Shown: positions 8,855-18,387 of the stretch, one piece after another | Layout of the letters: each line of letters opens with the position of its first letter | Numbering within the stretch: the stretch's first letter is position 1 | Assembly: GCF_002875705.1 (NCBI RefSeq) | Contig: NZ_MCZZ01000113.1 | Location: 1 to 64,000, forward strand | Direction of reading: 5' to 3' | From: Vibrio sp. 10N.261.45.E2 | GTDB taxonomy: Bacteria; Pseudomonadota; Gammaproteobacteria; Enterobacterales; Vibrionaceae | DNA length: 64,000 bases | Notes under the pieces: model-generated | Told to the model about the DNA's origin: nothing | Databases searched by the model: none | What the model saw: only the letters and a program-made list of their open reading frames with translations | Translations under genes and position numbers: made by a program

Positions 8855-10618
8855 CTATTCAGCAAATGAAACACTGTCTTCTGCTTGTGACACTTTCTTA
8901 TACTGAACCTTTGAAAAGTCTCTGTTAGGGAACAAAAACATCGCTTCGCTGCGGATTTGTTCTGCTTTGCTTTCTTCCCCTAAACCTTGGTAAGCAAGAA
9001 TCAGATTGCTGTAGAAAGCCGGCCTTGGTTTAGTTTTTATGATCTCCAGTGACCAATCGATATAAGGTTGTATAAGACTCGGATCGGCTTTGTAGAGGCC
9101 AATGTTGAGGTAAGTGCTGTATATGTCCCAATCGTAGCGATCTTTCCACACCACAGGATTCGTTACCTGCTTAAGAATGTCCGGGTTTTTAGGCTTGGAA
9201 AGCTCAAACTTAGTCAATACATAGTTGGTATGCAGGGCGCTCAACATATAAAAACTGACCAAGATAGGGACCACTAAGCTCGATACTCTAAACAGGGTTT
9301 TACTGATGATGCTGAACGGTTGTTGGTAATGTCGGGAAGAGCGTTGATCGACCCAGTAAATCAATATAATGAATGTTATCCAGTGAATCGCCGAGTGGTA
9401 AAAAGGATACTCAAGCTGAGAGTGCAAAAGAATTGGGATGAATAATGCGAGCAGAGCTAGACGCGTTCCCTTTGCAGAACTTGCTATGCGTGACATCACC
9501 AATATTGCAGCAATCAAGATGCCGATGATTGGTACAATTCCTCCTTCTACTCCCCAAAACAGAAACTCATTGTGCGGGTGATCCATGGAAGGAAGACCTG
9601 GGTGATAGTTTGAATTCAGTTGATGCTGACGAGCGGTATATAGGGTGTACTCAGATTCAAATTTCCCGTAACCATAACCGGTAAATGGCTTTTCGATCAT
9701 CATGTCTAGAGCTTGTGGGAAGGTATAAGCTCGCGGGCTTTCTAAGTGAGTCCTTTTACTTGCAAGACTATCTGTCGTGCTGAGGTTGATCACCGTAAAC
9801 GCCACCGCGATACCGACAACTATGGATGCGCACCAACCGTAAAAGCGTTTCTTAGTCGCGAACTTGTATAGATAGGGCAGAATACAGATAAGCCCCATTA
9901 CAGCGGCCAACCACCCTGTGCGTGACGCAATAATAATTAGTAAGGGCACGGTTAAGGTTGGAGTTAAATACAGTAGGAATGATTCGCTGATTTTATGGTT
10001 ATATTTAGCAGGCTGCCTCGCTAATAAGTAAGCCGAAAGGACAAAACCAGTCGCCAAAAAGCTAGCCATTACATTAGGTTGTTGGAATATCCCATATGGT
10101 CGGTTTGCAGCTGTGTTGTAGCCAAATAGGTTGCCAGGTTCCAATAAGAAATATTGCACATAGCCAAATAGTGCTTGTATAACAACAGCAAGCACAATGA
10201 ACCACAACATGCGTTGTTTGTGTTTATTGCTGAACTTAAATTGCTGCAGCACGACGAACAGTGCGAAACCTGCCCATAATCCAAGTAAGCGGCCTGATGC
10301 TCCTTCTGGAGATGCATTGCTGAATAAAATCGGCAGTGTCAATATTACGCAGCTGATCAGTAAACCTATTGTTAACTTGGAATACTTAAGTACTCGATTG
10401 GTCGCTAGCTGGTAAAAACCAATCGCTAGGGTGAAGCTTAGCGCCAGCCAAGTTGTTGGATTAAATGATAACGCAAGGCCTGAGCCACCAGGGTTCGGCA
10501 TGAAAAAATGCATGGCCAACAAGAATACGACAGCCAATGAAGCCAGAAATGCTTTGTTGAGTGGTAGTTGAGTGACCTGATTTTCTAGCTGGGTACCGCT
10601 AGTGTGTATTGTTGCCAT
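8855..10618 (-). CDS. pglL: PglL-family protein O-oligosaccharyltransferase (Wzy_C superfamily)
   Basis: PglL-type enzymes move lipid-linked oligosaccharides onto serine residues of periplasmic and pilus proteins. The 587-residue product has a dozen or so hydrophobic segments through residue 470, then a soluble C-terminal domain with a TPR-like look. The family signature FGYNTAANRPYGIFQQPNVMA lies near 165-185 (position 164 on) and MDHPHNEFLFWGVEGG at 345-360; His349 is in the catalytic periplasmic loop of the Wzy/WaaL/PglL superfamily. The gene occupies the place of V. cholerae VC0393, which was shown to be a PglL. AGGG lies five bases before the ATG. It follows the uvrA terminator, so it probably has its own promoter. 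WaaL ligase activity is the alternative, but its position away from LPS genes favours PglL. Confidence 0.8.
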   Translation of the reverse strand: MATIHTSGTQLENQVTQLPLNKAFLASLAVVFLLAMHFFMPNPGGSGLALSFNPTTWLALSFTLAIGFYQLATNRVLKYSKLTIGLLISCVILTLPILFSNASPEGASGRLLGLWAGFALFVVLQQFKFSNKHKQRMLWFIVLAVVIQALFGYVQYFLLEPGNLFGYNTAANRPYGIFQQPNVMASFLATGFVLSAYLLARQPAKYNHKISESFLLYLTPTLTVPLLIIIASRTGWLAAVMGLICILPYLYKFATKKRFYGWCASIVVGIAVAFTVINLSTTDSLASKRTHLESPRAYTFPQALDMMIEKPFTGYGYGKFESEYTLYTARQHQLNSNYHPGLPSMDHPHNEFLFWGVEGGIVPIIGILIAAILVMSRIASSAKGTRLALLALFIPILLHSQLEYPFYHSAIHWITFIILIYWVDQRSSRHYQQPFSIISKTLFRVSSLVVPILVSFYMLSALHTNYVLTKFELSKPKNPDILKQVTNPVVWKDRYDWDIYSTYLNIGLYKADPSLIQPYIDWSLEIIKTKPRPAFYSNLILAYQGLGEESKAEQIRSEAMFLFPNRDFSKVQYKKVSQAEDSVSFAE

Positions 10619-10632
10619 AAATCCCTAACCTT

Positions 10633-10671
10633 ATAAAAACAGAGCTTGTTCCTTCTGAAACAAGCTCTGTT
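10633..10671 (-). terminator. Terminator of uvrA
   Basis: Read on the minus strand, a 13-bp stem (AACAGAGCTTGTT with AACAAGCTCTGTT) is followed by TTTTTAT. It lies 44 bases past the uvrA stop and just before the pglL ribosome binding site. Confidence 0.87.
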
Positions 10672-10714
10672 ACTTTAACACTTTTCTGTCTGCCCACAGG
10701 GCGCTATTTTACAC

Positions 10715-13546
10715 CTACTTCAAATTTAACATAGACTTAAGGAAGCGAGCAGTGTGTGAACCTTCGACCAACGCCACATCTTCAGGTGTGCCTTCTGCAA
10801 CAATCTCACCACCACCTTGACCACCCTCAGGGCCAAGATCTAGTATCCAGTCTGCGGTTTTAACGACATCTAAGTTGTGCTCAATCACAACAACCGTATT
10901 ACCGTGATCGCGCAGTCGATGCAGCACGGTTAATAGCTGTTGGATATCGTGGAAGTGAAGGCCAGTTGTTGGCTCATCAAGAATGTATAAGGTTTTACCG
11001 GTGTCTCGCTTCGATAACTCACGTGCCAATTTAACACGCTGTGCTTCACCACCAGATAAGGTAGTTGCCGCTTGGCCTAAGCGAATGTAAGAAAGTCCCA
11101 CATCCATAAGCGTTTGCAGTTTGCGTGCAATTACTGGAACAGGATTGAAGAACTCACGGGCATCTTCAACGGTCATCTCTAGAACTTCGTCAATGGTTTT
11201 ACCTTTGTAGCGAACCTCTAGAGTTTCACGATTATAACGCTTACCTTTACACACATCACACGGTACATACACATCCGGTAAGAAGTGCATTTCCACCTTG
11301 ATAACACCATCACCCTGACATGCTTCACAGCGTCCACCACGCACGTTAAAGCTAAATCTTCCCGCTTTGTAACCACGTGAACGTGACTCTTGTGTGCCAG
11401 CGAATAATTCACGGATAGGAGTGAAGATCCCTGTGTAGGTTGCAGGGTTTGATCTTGGTGTACGACCGATAGGGCTTTGATCTATGTCGATCACCTTATC
11501 GAAATGTTCCAATCCTTTAATCTTTTTATGTGGTGCAGGTACTGCTGTGGTAGCTCCGTTAAGCTGAGTATGAGCGACCTTAAAGAAGGTATCGTTGATT
11601 AGCGTTGATTTCCCCGAACCTGATACACCAGTTATACAACTGAACAAGCCTACAGGAATTGTCGCGGTGACATTCTTTAGGTTGTTCCCCGTTGCACCAA
11701 CGATCTCTACGACCTTTTTCTTGTCGATAGGTGTTCTCTTTTCAGGCACTGCAATCTCTTTAGCACCGCTCAGGTATTGGCCGGTTAAAGAGTTCGGGTT
11801 GTCGATGATGTCTTGCATAGTACCTTCTGCAACCACGTGCCCACCATGAACGCCAGCCCCAGGGCCAATATCGATGACATGGTCTGCACAGCGAATGGCA
11901 TCTTCGTCATGTTCCACAACAAGCACGGTATTGCCTAAGTCTCTGAGGTGAATCAAGGTTTGCAAGAGGCGTTCATTATCACGCTGGTGGAGGCCAATCG
12001 ATGGCTCATCTAACACGTACATGACACCCACTAAACCTGCGCCGATCTGACTTGCTAGACGAATTCTTTGTGCTTCACCACCAGACAGTGTTTCTGCACT
12101 GCGTGATAGGTTAAGGTAGTTCAAACCAACGTTAACCAAGAAATGCAGGCGATCATTGATCTCTTTCATTACTTTATCGGCGATCTGCCCACGTTGACCG
12201 TCTAACTTCAACTCTTGGAAAAACTGTAGTGCGTCAGCAATGCTGAGTTCAACGATTTCTGGCAGTGTTGTATCGCCGATAAATACATTTCGTGCTTCTA
12301 ATCTCAGGCGAGTACCACCACAGCTAGAACACGATTTGGTTGAGATGTATTTGGCAAGATCTTCACGTACTGCGCTAGATTCAGTATCGCGGTAACGGCG
12401 CTCTAAGGTATTTAAAATCCCTTCGAATGGGTGACGCTTAACTCGAATATCACCTCGGTCATTGATGTACTTGAATTCCACTTCAGTACGACCTGATCCC
12501 TTGAGAATGATCTCTTGAGTCTTTTTAGGAAGAGAATTAAATGGCGCATACAGATCAAAACCATAATGGTCTGATAACGACGTTAGCATCTGGAAATAGT
12601 AGTAGTTCTTTTGATCCCAACCTTTAATCGCACCTTCTGCAATACTTAGGTTTTCATCTAAAATCACTCGACTTGGGTCAAAATATTGTTGAACACCAAG
12701 GCCATCACACGTACCACAAGCACCTGCTGGGTTGTTAAATGAGAATAGGCGAGGTTCAAGCTCCTGCATGCTGTAACCACACTTTGGACAAGCGAAGTTA
12801 GCAGAGAATACGATCTCTTCTTGATCTGTTTCATCCATCCAACCGACAACAGCAATGCCGCCAGAGAGCTCTAATGTGGTTTCAAACGATTCGGCCAAGC
12901 GTTGTTGAAGATCTGGCCGAACCTTGAATCTGTCTACCACGACTTCAATGGTGTGCTTCTTATGCAGTTCAAGTGCTGGTGGATCGGATAAATCACAAGT
13001 TTCACCGTCAACACGTGCACGAATAAAGCCTTGCGCGGCTAAGTTCTCCAGTGTCTTTACGTGCTCGCCTTTTCGCTCTTTAACAATTGGCGCAAGTAAC
13101 ATCATCTTTGAGCCTGCAGGCAGTTCTAATACCTTATCGACCATTTGGCTGATGGTTTGTGCCGCTAGGGGGATGTTGTGATCTGGACAGCGAGGTTCGC
13201 CGACTCGAGCGTACAATAATCGAAGGTAATCATAGACCTCAGTAATCGTACCGACGGTTGAGCGAGGGTTATGTGAAGTCGATTTTTGCTCTATTGAGAT
13301 AGCTGGAGACAAACCTTCAATATGGTCGACATCAGGCTTTTCCATAAGAGATAGAAATTGACGAGCGTAAGCCGACAAAGACTCAACATAACGACGTTGA
13401 CCTTCTGCGTAGAGAGTATCAAACGCAAGTGACGACTTTCCTGAACCTGATAATCCGGTGATAACCGTCAGCTTATCACGAGGTATAGTTAGGTTAATGT
13501 CTTTGAGGTTATGCGTACGAGCGCCTCTAATTTCTATTTTATCCAT
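10715..13546 (-). CDS. uvrA: Excinuclease ABC subunit A (UvrA)
   Basis: UvrA recognises damaged DNA in nucleotide excision repair and loads UvrB. The protein has 943 residues (E. coli 940). It has two ABC ATPase modules: Walker [10 protein letters not shown] near residue 31 and GVSGSGKST near 640, with LSGGEAQR signatures in both halves. Zinc-finger CxxC pairs occur in both halves ([14 protein letters not shown] with CDVCKGKR). A near-consensus LexA box lies 65 bp upstream, so induction in the SOS response is expected. It is a single-gene unit with a terminator on each side. Confidence 0.98.
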   Translation of the reverse strand: MDKIEIRGARTHNLKDINLTIPRDKLTVITGLSGSGKSSLAFDTLYAEGQRRYVESLSAYARQFLSLMEKPDVDHIEGLSPAISIEQKSTSHNPRSTVGTITEVYDYLRLLYARVGEPRCPDHNIPLAAQTISQMVDKVLELPAGSKMMLLAPIVKERKGEHVKTLENLAAQGFIRARVDGETCDLSDPPALELHKKHTIEVVVDRFKVRPDLQQRLAESFETTLELSGGIAVVGWMDETDQEEIVFSANFACPKCGYSMQELEPRLFSFNNPAGACGTCDGLGVQQYFDPSRVILDENLSIAEGAIKGWDQKNYYYFQMLTSLSDHYGFDLYAPFNSLPKKTQEIILKGSGRTEVEFKYINDRGDIRVKRHPFEGILNTLERRYRDTESSAVREDLAKYISTKSCSSCGGTRLRLEARNVFIGDTTLPEIVELSIADALQFFQELKLDGQRGQIADKVMKEINDRLHFLVNVGLNYLNLSRSAETLSGGEAQRIRLASQIGAGLVGVMYVLDEPSIGLHQRDNERLLQTLIHLRDLGNTVLVVEHDEDAIRCADHVIDIGPGAGVHGGHVVAEGTMQDIIDNPNSLTGQYLSGAKEIAVPEKRTPIDKKKVVEIVGATGNNLKNVTATIPVGLFSCITGVSGSGKSTLINDTFFKVAHTQLNGATTAVPAPHKKIKGLEHFDKVIDIDQSPIGRTPRSNPATYTGIFTPIRELFAGTQESRSRGYKAGRFSFNVRGGRCEACQGDGVIKVEMHFLPDVYVPCDVCKGKRYNRETLEVRYKGKTIDEVLEMTVEDAREFFNPVPVIARKLQTLMDVGLSYIRLGQAATTLSGGEAQRVKLARELSKRDTGKTLYILDEPTTGLHFHDIQQLLTVLHRLRDHGNTVVVIEHNLDVVKTADWILDLGPEGGQGGGEIVAEGTPEDVALVEGSHTARFLKSMLNLK

Positions 13547-13610
13547 CTCAATAGACCATGTAATTTTAAGTGGCTAAAGTATTACATAGAGTGAGATTTG
13601 TGCAAAGTTT

Positions 13611-13630
13611 TACTGGATAAAAAAACAGTA
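13611..13630. promoter_or_regulatory. LexA (SOS) box of uvrA
   Basis: TACTGGATAAAAAAACAGTA keeps both outer arms of the consensus palindrome TACTGT-N8-ACAGTA except one base. It lies 65-84 bp upstream of the uvrA start codon, consistent with SOS control of uvrA as in E. coli. Confidence 0.8.
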
Positions 13631-13633
13631 AAC

Positions 13634-13664
13634 AAAAAGGGCGACTCAAAGAGCCGCCCTTTTA
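13634..13664 (-). terminator. Terminator of galU
   Basis: On the minus strand, AAAGGGCGGCTC pairs with GAGTCGCCCTTT around TTT (one mismatch), followed by a T-run. It is wedged between the galU stop and the uvrA LexA box. Confidence 0.85.
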
Positions 13665-13694
13665 AAATCAGTAAAGCGAGGTATTAACTCGTCG

Positions 13695-14567
13695 TTATGC
13701 TTCTTTCTTTGTCGAGTGTTTACCTAGCTCGACTTGCTGTTGATCTTTCTTGTATAGGTTCTCAAAGCAGTAGTTGGTCGCTTCGATATAACCTTCAACA
13801 CTACCGCAGTCAAAACGTTGACCTTTAAATTTGTAAGCCAATACACAGCCCGCTTTTGCTTGTTTAAGCAATGCATCGGTAATTTGGATCTCACCGCCTT
13901 TACCTGGCTCTGTCTGTTCGATCAATTCAAAGATATCTGGAGTCAGAATATAACGACCAATGATCGCTAGATTGCTAGGTGCAGTGCCTTGCTCTGGTTT
14001 CTCTACCATGTCATCTACACGGAAAAGGTCATCTTTAATCATTTCACCAGAGATAACACCGTACTTGTGAGTCTCTTCTTCTGGAACTTCTTGTACAGCG
14101 ACAATAGAACAGCGGAACTGTTTGTATAGCGCAACCATCTGAGCTAACACACCTTGTTGTTCATTAACACAAAGGTCATCAGCTAGTACAACGGCGAATG
14201 GTTCATCACCTACCAGTTCGCGACCCGTTAAGATGGCGTGACCAAGGCCTTTCATCTCACGTTGGCGAATGTAGGTGAAGTTAGCCGCTTCAATCGTTTC
14301 ACGGATATTAACTAATAGGTCTTCTTTATTAGTGCCACTGATCTGATGCTCAAGCTCGTAGTTCTTGTCGAAGTGATCCATGATTGAATGCTTACCACGG
14401 CCAGTAACGATACACATTCCATCCATACCAGCTTCGATAGCTTCCTCTACACCATATTCAATCAGAGGTTTGTTTACTACAGGCATCATTTCTTTGGGCA
14501 TTGACTTAGTCGCAGGTAAGAAACGTGTACCGTAGCCAGCCGCCGGGAAAAGGCACTTTTTGATCAT
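13695..14567 (-). CDS. galU: UTP-glucose-1-phosphate uridylyltransferase
   Basis: GalU makes UDP-glucose from UTP and glucose-1-phosphate, feeding LPS core, capsule, exopolysaccharide and galactose metabolism. At 290 residues it fits the family. The N-terminal nucleotide-binding loop AAGYGTRFLPATKSMPKEM is at 8-26, followed by NKPLIEYGVEEA, VLADDLC, and VEKPEQGTAPSNLAIIGRY in the sugar-binding half. AAGGG stands eight bases before the ATG. It is downstream of, and codirectional with, qstR but with a 157-bp gap, so it may have its own promoter. Confidence 0.96.
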   Translation of the reverse strand: MIKKCLFPAAGYGTRFLPATKSMPKEMMPVVNKPLIEYGVEEAIEAGMDGMCIVTGRGKHSIMDHFDKNYELEHQISGTNKEDLLVNIRETIEAANFTYIRQREMKGLGHAILTGRELVGDEPFAVVLADDLCVNEQQGVLAQMVALYKQFRCSIVAVQEVPEEETHKYGVISGEMIKDDLFRVDDMVEKPEQGTAPSNLAIIGRYILTPDIFELIEQTEPGKGGEIQITDALLKQAKAGCVLAYKFKGQRFDCGSVEGYIEATNYCFENLYKKDQQQVELGKHSTKKEA

Positions 14568-14724
14568 GATAAGACCCTTTATCTATAATAATTATTGATT
14601 CAACCTGGGTAGTTGATATTTCTGAGGGCAACTCTAGCACAAGTCATGTCGAAAATTCAGCAACAATGCCTATGGTTTATTAGAGCTTCCCTCAAAATTA
14701 TCGTCACTTTAAGAAGCGGATCAA

Positions 14725-15372
14725 TTATGCAAGCAGATTCTGATTGGCCCACGCAATGGCTTGGACTCTATTTTTGACTGCCAACTTACGGAATATCTGA
14801 TAAAGGTGAGATTTAACCGTGAACTCACTAATAAACAAGTCATCGGCGATTTGTGTGTTTGATGAGCCTGATTGAAGGCAGCGAATCACTTGAATCTCAC
14901 GAATGGTTAAATCAACATTGGTTGGTGTCGTGTTGGTATTGACCATATTACGGTAATAAAACAGCAGTTGACTGGTTACCTTTCTTGGTAGCCAGTTATC
15001 GCCATCAATGACTTCTTGAAGACCACGAGCAATCTTGTCCTTTTGCTCGGTATTGTAAAAGAGCCCTTTTAGTACCCCATAGGTAAGAAGCTCTGAGGTC
15101 GGAAGTTGCTGAGGGACATTGAATAAGATGATCTCATTGTTTTTCCACATAACTGTCAGGTTAGGACAATTAACCAGTAGCTGTGGAACCTCTTTGTAAT
15201 CGACGAGCAAGATCCGGTTGCTCTGCTTTCTATCGACTAACATTAATTCGTCGGGCGTCATTCGGTAGAGAATAATAGATAAGTGCTTTTCTATTTCGTT
15301 TACATGTAGATAGGTGTCGTTCGGGTCGATGCACATAAAATGCAAAGTGCGAGCGTATCGAGATTTTCTCAT
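14725..15372 (-). CDS. qstR: LuxR/CsgD-type regulator QstR (competence and T6SS)
   Basis: In V. cholerae QstR (VC0396, also between galU and ssb) is made when quorum sensing (HapR) and TfoX act together, and it activates DNA-uptake and type VI secretion genes. The product has a receiver-like N-terminal domain without a clear phospho-acceptor site and a C-terminal LuxR helix-turn-helix (about 155-212: LTIREIQVIRCL through EFTVKSHLYQIFRKL). WLPR at 127-130 sits where VpsT carries its W[FLM][TS]R c-di-GMP motif but differs at the third residue. I chose the ATG at 15372 (215 aa) because AGGA precedes it by eight bases. An upstream in-frame ATG at 15414 (229 aa) has a poorer site and would place a perfect dyad inside the gene. 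Identity rests on domain type and synteny. Confidence 0.82.
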   Translation of the reverse strand: MRKSRYARTLHFMCIDPNDTYLHVNEIEKHLSIILYRMTPDELMLVDRKQSNRILLVDYKEVPQLLVNCPNLTVMWKNNEIILFNVPQQLPTSELLTYGVLKGLFYNTEQKDKIARGLQEVIDGDNWLPRKVTSQLLFYYRNMVNTNTTPTNVDLTIREIQVIRCLQSGSSNTQIADDLFISEFTVKSHLYQIFRKLAVKNRVQAIAWANQNLLA

Positions 15373-15389
15373 TGAAACGTCCTGTTTAA

Positions 15390-15406
15390 GTGGAATGGGA
15401 TTCCAC
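15390..15406. promoter_or_regulatory. Perfect 7-3-7 dyad in the qstR leader
   Basis: GTGGAATCCCATTCCAC (minus strand) is a perfect inverted repeat with a 3-base centre. It lies eight bases before the AGGA of the qstR ribosome binding site. It could be an operator or an RNA hairpin affecting translation. The arms do not match HapR, CRP or LexA consensus sites as I know them. Confidence 0.4.
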
Positions 15407-15454
15407 GTTGTCATGCAGGCTTTCGCTTCTCTAGCACCTTAATGGTGACTTGTG

Positions 15455-15472
15455 TTGAATATCAATTATCAA
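15455..15472. promoter_or_regulatory. Possible HapR/LuxR-type site upstream of qstR
   Basis: Minus strand TTGATAATTGATATTCAA is an imperfect dyad resembling the TTGATAAATTTATCAA core bound by LuxR/HapR regulators. HapR control of qstR is established in V. cholerae; that this is the site is a guess. Confidence 0.28.
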
Positions 15473-15650
15473 AGTAAATGAGTGGTTTGTAAGTGGAGAA
15501 AAAAGCAACATCGCTCTGAATATCATGATTTGTTACGTTTTTATTCTTTGTAGTGAGGAGAGAATAGGAATGCGATTTATCACTGCAGAAAAGCATGCTA
15601 TTCTTGTGCGCTAAAATTTTCTGAGACTATGAATTTAGACGGAGCAAATC

Positions 15651-16208
15651 ATGGCTAGCCGTGGAGTTAACAAAGTTATATTAGTGGGTAACCTAGGTAA
15701 TGACCCTGAAATTCGTTACATGCCAAATGGCGGTGCAGTAGCGAACATTACCATTGCAACGTCAGAGTCATGGCGTGATAAAGCAACTGGCGAACAGCGT
15801 GAAAAAACAGAATGGCACCGTGTTGCTCTGTTTGGCAAGCTAGCTGAAGTTGCTGGTGAGTACCTACGTAAAGGTTCTCAAGTTTACATTGAAGGTCAAC
15901 TTCAAACTCGTAAATGGCAAGATCAAAGCGGTCAAGATCGCTACACAACAGAAGTGGTTGTTCAAGGCTTCAACGGTGTAATGCAGATGCTTGGCGGCCG
16001 CGCTCAAGGTGGTGCTCCTGCTCAAGGTGGCATGGGTAACAACCAACAGCAAGGTGGTTGGGGTCAGCCACAGCAGCCACAACAACAGCAGCAACAATAC
16101 AGTGCTCCTGCTCAACAGCAGCCAAAAGCACCTCAACAAGCTCCTCAGCAGGCTCAACCTCAATATAATGAGCCGCCAATGGATTTTGATGATGACATCC
16201 CATTTTAA
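15651..16208 (+). CDS. ssb: Single-stranded DNA-binding protein
   Basis: SSB coats single-stranded DNA in replication, repair and recombination and recruits partners through its C-terminal tip. It has 185 residues: an OB-fold domain (about 1-112, starting [19 protein letters not shown]), a flexible Gly/Gln/Pro-rich linker (about 115-172) with long Gln runs, and the acidic tip MDFDDDIPF. The ribosome binding site GGAG lies seven bases before the ATG. It is divergent from qstR. Unlike in E. coli, ssb is not adjacent to uvrA, and I see no LexA box at its own promoter. Confidence 0.97.
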   Translation: MASRGVNKVILVGNLGNDPEIRYMPNGGAVANITIATSESWRDKATGEQREKTEWHRVALFGKLAEVAGEYLRKGSQVYIEGQLQTRKWQDQSGQDRYTTEVVVQGFNGVMQMLGGRAQGGAPAQGGMGNNQQQGGWGQPQQPQQQQQQYSAPAQQQPKAPQQAPQQAQPQYNEPPMDFDDDIPF

Positions 16209-16250
16209 GCCCTGTTTTTAATATATTATAAAGACAGTATTAAATTGGAA

Positions 16251-16276
16251 AAGGCCGCGTTCATCGCGGCTTTTTG
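16251..16276 (+). terminator. Terminator of ssb
   Basis: GCCGCG and CGCGGC form a GC-rich stem with a 5-base loop followed by TTTTTG, about 45 bases past the ssb stop. Confidence 0.82.
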
Positions 16277-16337
16277 TTACCTACAATTCTTAACGCTTTG
16301 TTTACAACGTCAATTTATAGTATAAGTAGCAATACGG

Positions 16338-16343
16338 TATAAT
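16338..16343 (+). promoter_or_regulatory. Possible -10 element for csrD/mshH
   Basis: A perfect TATAAT hexamer stands 26 bases before the chosen start codon of csrD. A weak TTATAG lies 17 bases upstream as a possible -35. Confidence 0.35.
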
Positions 16344-16369
16344 GTGAGTTGAAAAGGATTTCGTTATTC

Positions 16370-18385
16370 ATGAGATATACCCCGACACTAAAATTGAGCA
16401 CACGATTGGTTGCATTTGTCACCGTGATAGTGATCAGTGCGATGTTCATTCTTTTTATTGGTGGCACACTTTCCTTTAAGCGTATTGGACAGGAATATTT
16501 AGACCATTATTTGGTTGGTATTGTCGACGTTGTAGATAAAGATATGGAAGATCCCGACGCTGCGTATTCAATGCAACGCTGGATGCCTAAGATGTTGCAG
16601 GCGAGCAATATTGTTGAGATGAAGCTCTCGAACAAGACTGGCATCATTTATCGTTTCAAAGATACTTCCCCACAAATTGATCCTAATCGACTATATGAAA
16701 AAAGCTTCGTTTTAGAGCGAAATGAAGGTTATCGGATCGAATTTAAAGCACTTCCACCTTATATTGGTTACAACTACTCAATGGAAGCGATGTGGTCAAT
16801 TACTTTGGCTGTCGCATTGGTCCTGTTCTGTCTGGCTCGTGGTGTTCGTTGGTTGAAAGAGCAACTCATGGGCTCTGAGATTTTGGAAGAACGAGGAAGA
16901 ATGATCTTGGCCGGTCAGGTAGAAGCTCATGCAAAGGGAGATGAACGTGAATGGCCTTATACCGCAAGTGAAGCTTTGGACGTATTGATTGAAGAGCTGC
17001 AAGATGCTCGTCAAGAGCGAAGCCGCTTTGATACCTTTATTCGTACCCACACCTTCCTAGATAAACTGACGGGAACCGCTAACCGAGTTTTATTCGATAA
17101 TAAGTTGGAATCCGCTCTGCATGAAAGCGGTGCTCGAGGCGGTGTGTTATTAATACGTATCGATGAGTGGGAACAAGTTAGTGATGCTAACGACAAGCAA
17201 ATCACTGACGGCTTTATTATTGAAGTGGGCGAAGTATTATCGAATATCGTTCAGCGTTATCCTGATGTCATTTTTTCTCGTTATTACGAAGCGGACTTTG
17301 CTGTATTTATCCCTCATCAGGGAGCAAAAGATATTGCGACCTTGGCCGCTCAATGTTTAAGACAGTTAGATAAGCTCACTCCACCAGAGCCTTTGGAATC
17401 GGATAACTGGTGTCATATTGGTGTCACCATGTATACCGAAGGTGAGCGCCACAGTCAGATCATGGATGAAACGGAAACGGCATTAAAGAGCGCTCAGGTA
17501 GAACGTATTAATAACTGGAGCCGTTACCCGAAACAGAATAAGAATGAGCTTGATAGAGGCAGCGTTCGTTGGAGAACATTACTTGATAAAGCACTGCTTC
17601 CTGAAAATTTAGTAATCTTTGCTCAGCGGTGTTATCTTATGCCGGAATCTGGTCAAGTTAATGAATTACATAGAGAAATATTCACTAGAATTCAAGATCC
17701 TGATAAAGGTTTATTGAAATCGTCTCGATTCATGCCTGCGGTAGAGCAAGTGGGCTATCAAGCTCAAATGGACCAATCGGTTCTAAAGGTTGTGTTGAAA
17801 TCTCTCAAGGACTCAACTCAATCTATTAACTATTCGGTGAACCTGAATGTTACTCCATTTGCTAATAAACAGCATTTTAAGTGGTTTAGAAGTGAGTTGT
17901 TACAGCTCTCTGCCCAACATCGTTCTCAGCTTGCTTTTGAGTTTCCAGAGGGGCATTTGATCGCTCATCTTGATTATATGAGACCGGTGGCAAAGATGCT
18001 GCGTGGTTTAGGGTGTAAAGTTGTGGTTGGCCAAGCTGGACGAACCATTGTTAGCACACACTACATAAAGGATTTAAAGGTTAATTATATTAAGCTTCAT
18101 CGAAGCCTAATAAAGAAGATTGATCAAAGGCATGAGAACCAACTGTTTGTCCGAAGCTTAATTGGGGCGTGCGGTGATTCTCCGACCAAAGTTATTGCAG
18201 TTGGGGTCGAGACAAAACAAGAAAAGAATACCTTGATAGAGTTAGGCATTAACGGCTATCAAGGGAGGTATTTCGACGAAGAGCAACAAATTATCCCTTT
18301 GCCTAATCAAGCTGAAAAGGCCGCGAAAGCGGAGTCTGTTGTGAAAGTTGGACGAAGAAATCGATGGCGTAAGAGTAGTAGTTAA
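16370..18385 (+). CDS. csrD: CsrD/MshH, degenerate GGDEF-EAL regulator
   Basis: CsrD (MshH in the MSHA literature) promotes RNase E decay of the Csr small RNAs and so frees the RNA-binding protein CsrA. The 671-residue protein has two membrane helices (about 12-35 and 130-150) around a periplasmic segment, a helical linker, then a GGDEF-like domain whose signature is degenerate (RYYEADF, about 303) and an EAL-like domain also degenerate (ELHREIF, about 431). Neither cyclase nor phosphodiesterase activity is expected. The ATG at 16370 is 11 bases after AAGGA; an upstream TTG at 16349 is possible. It ends two bases before mshI, so it is probably cotranscribed with the pilus assembly genes. In E. 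coli the orthologue is next to mreB; here the MSHA genes separate them. Confidence 0.88.
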   Translation: MRYTPTLKLSTRLVAFVTVIVISAMFILFIGGTLSFKRIGQEYLDHYLVGIVDVVDKDMEDPDAAYSMQRWMPKMLQASNIVEMKLSNKTGIIYRFKDTSPQIDPNRLYEKSFVLERNEGYRIEFKALPPYIGYNYSMEAMWSITLAVALVLFCLARGVRWLKEQLMGSEILEERGRMILAGQVEAHAKGDEREWPYTASEALDVLIEELQDARQERSRFDTFIRTHTFLDKLTGTANRVLFDNKLESALHESGARGGVLLIRIDEWEQVSDANDKQITDGFIIEVGEVLSNIVQRYPDVIFSRYYEADFAVFIPHQGAKDIATLAAQCLRQLDKLTPPEPLESDNWCHIGVTMYTEGERHSQIMDETETALKSAQVERINNWSRYPKQNKNELDRGSVRWRTLLDKALLPENLVIFAQRCYLMPESGQVNELHREIFTRIQDPDKGLLKSSRFMPAVEQVGYQAQMDQSVLKVVLKSLKDSTQSINYSVNLNVTPFANKQHFKWFRSELLQLSAQHRSQLAFEFPEGHLIAHLDYMRPVAKMLRGLGCKVVVGQAGRTIVSTHYIKDLKVNYIKLHRSLIKKIDQRHENQLFVRSLIGACGDSPTKVIAVGVETKQEKNTLIELGINGYQGRYFDEEQQIIPLPNQAEKAAKAESVVKVGRRNRWRKSSS

Positions 18386-18387
18386 GA

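Noticed and set aside
15415..15650. LexA box at the ssb promoter
   Set aside because: I looked for CTGT-N8-ACAG in the qstR-ssb gap and found no acceptable match.
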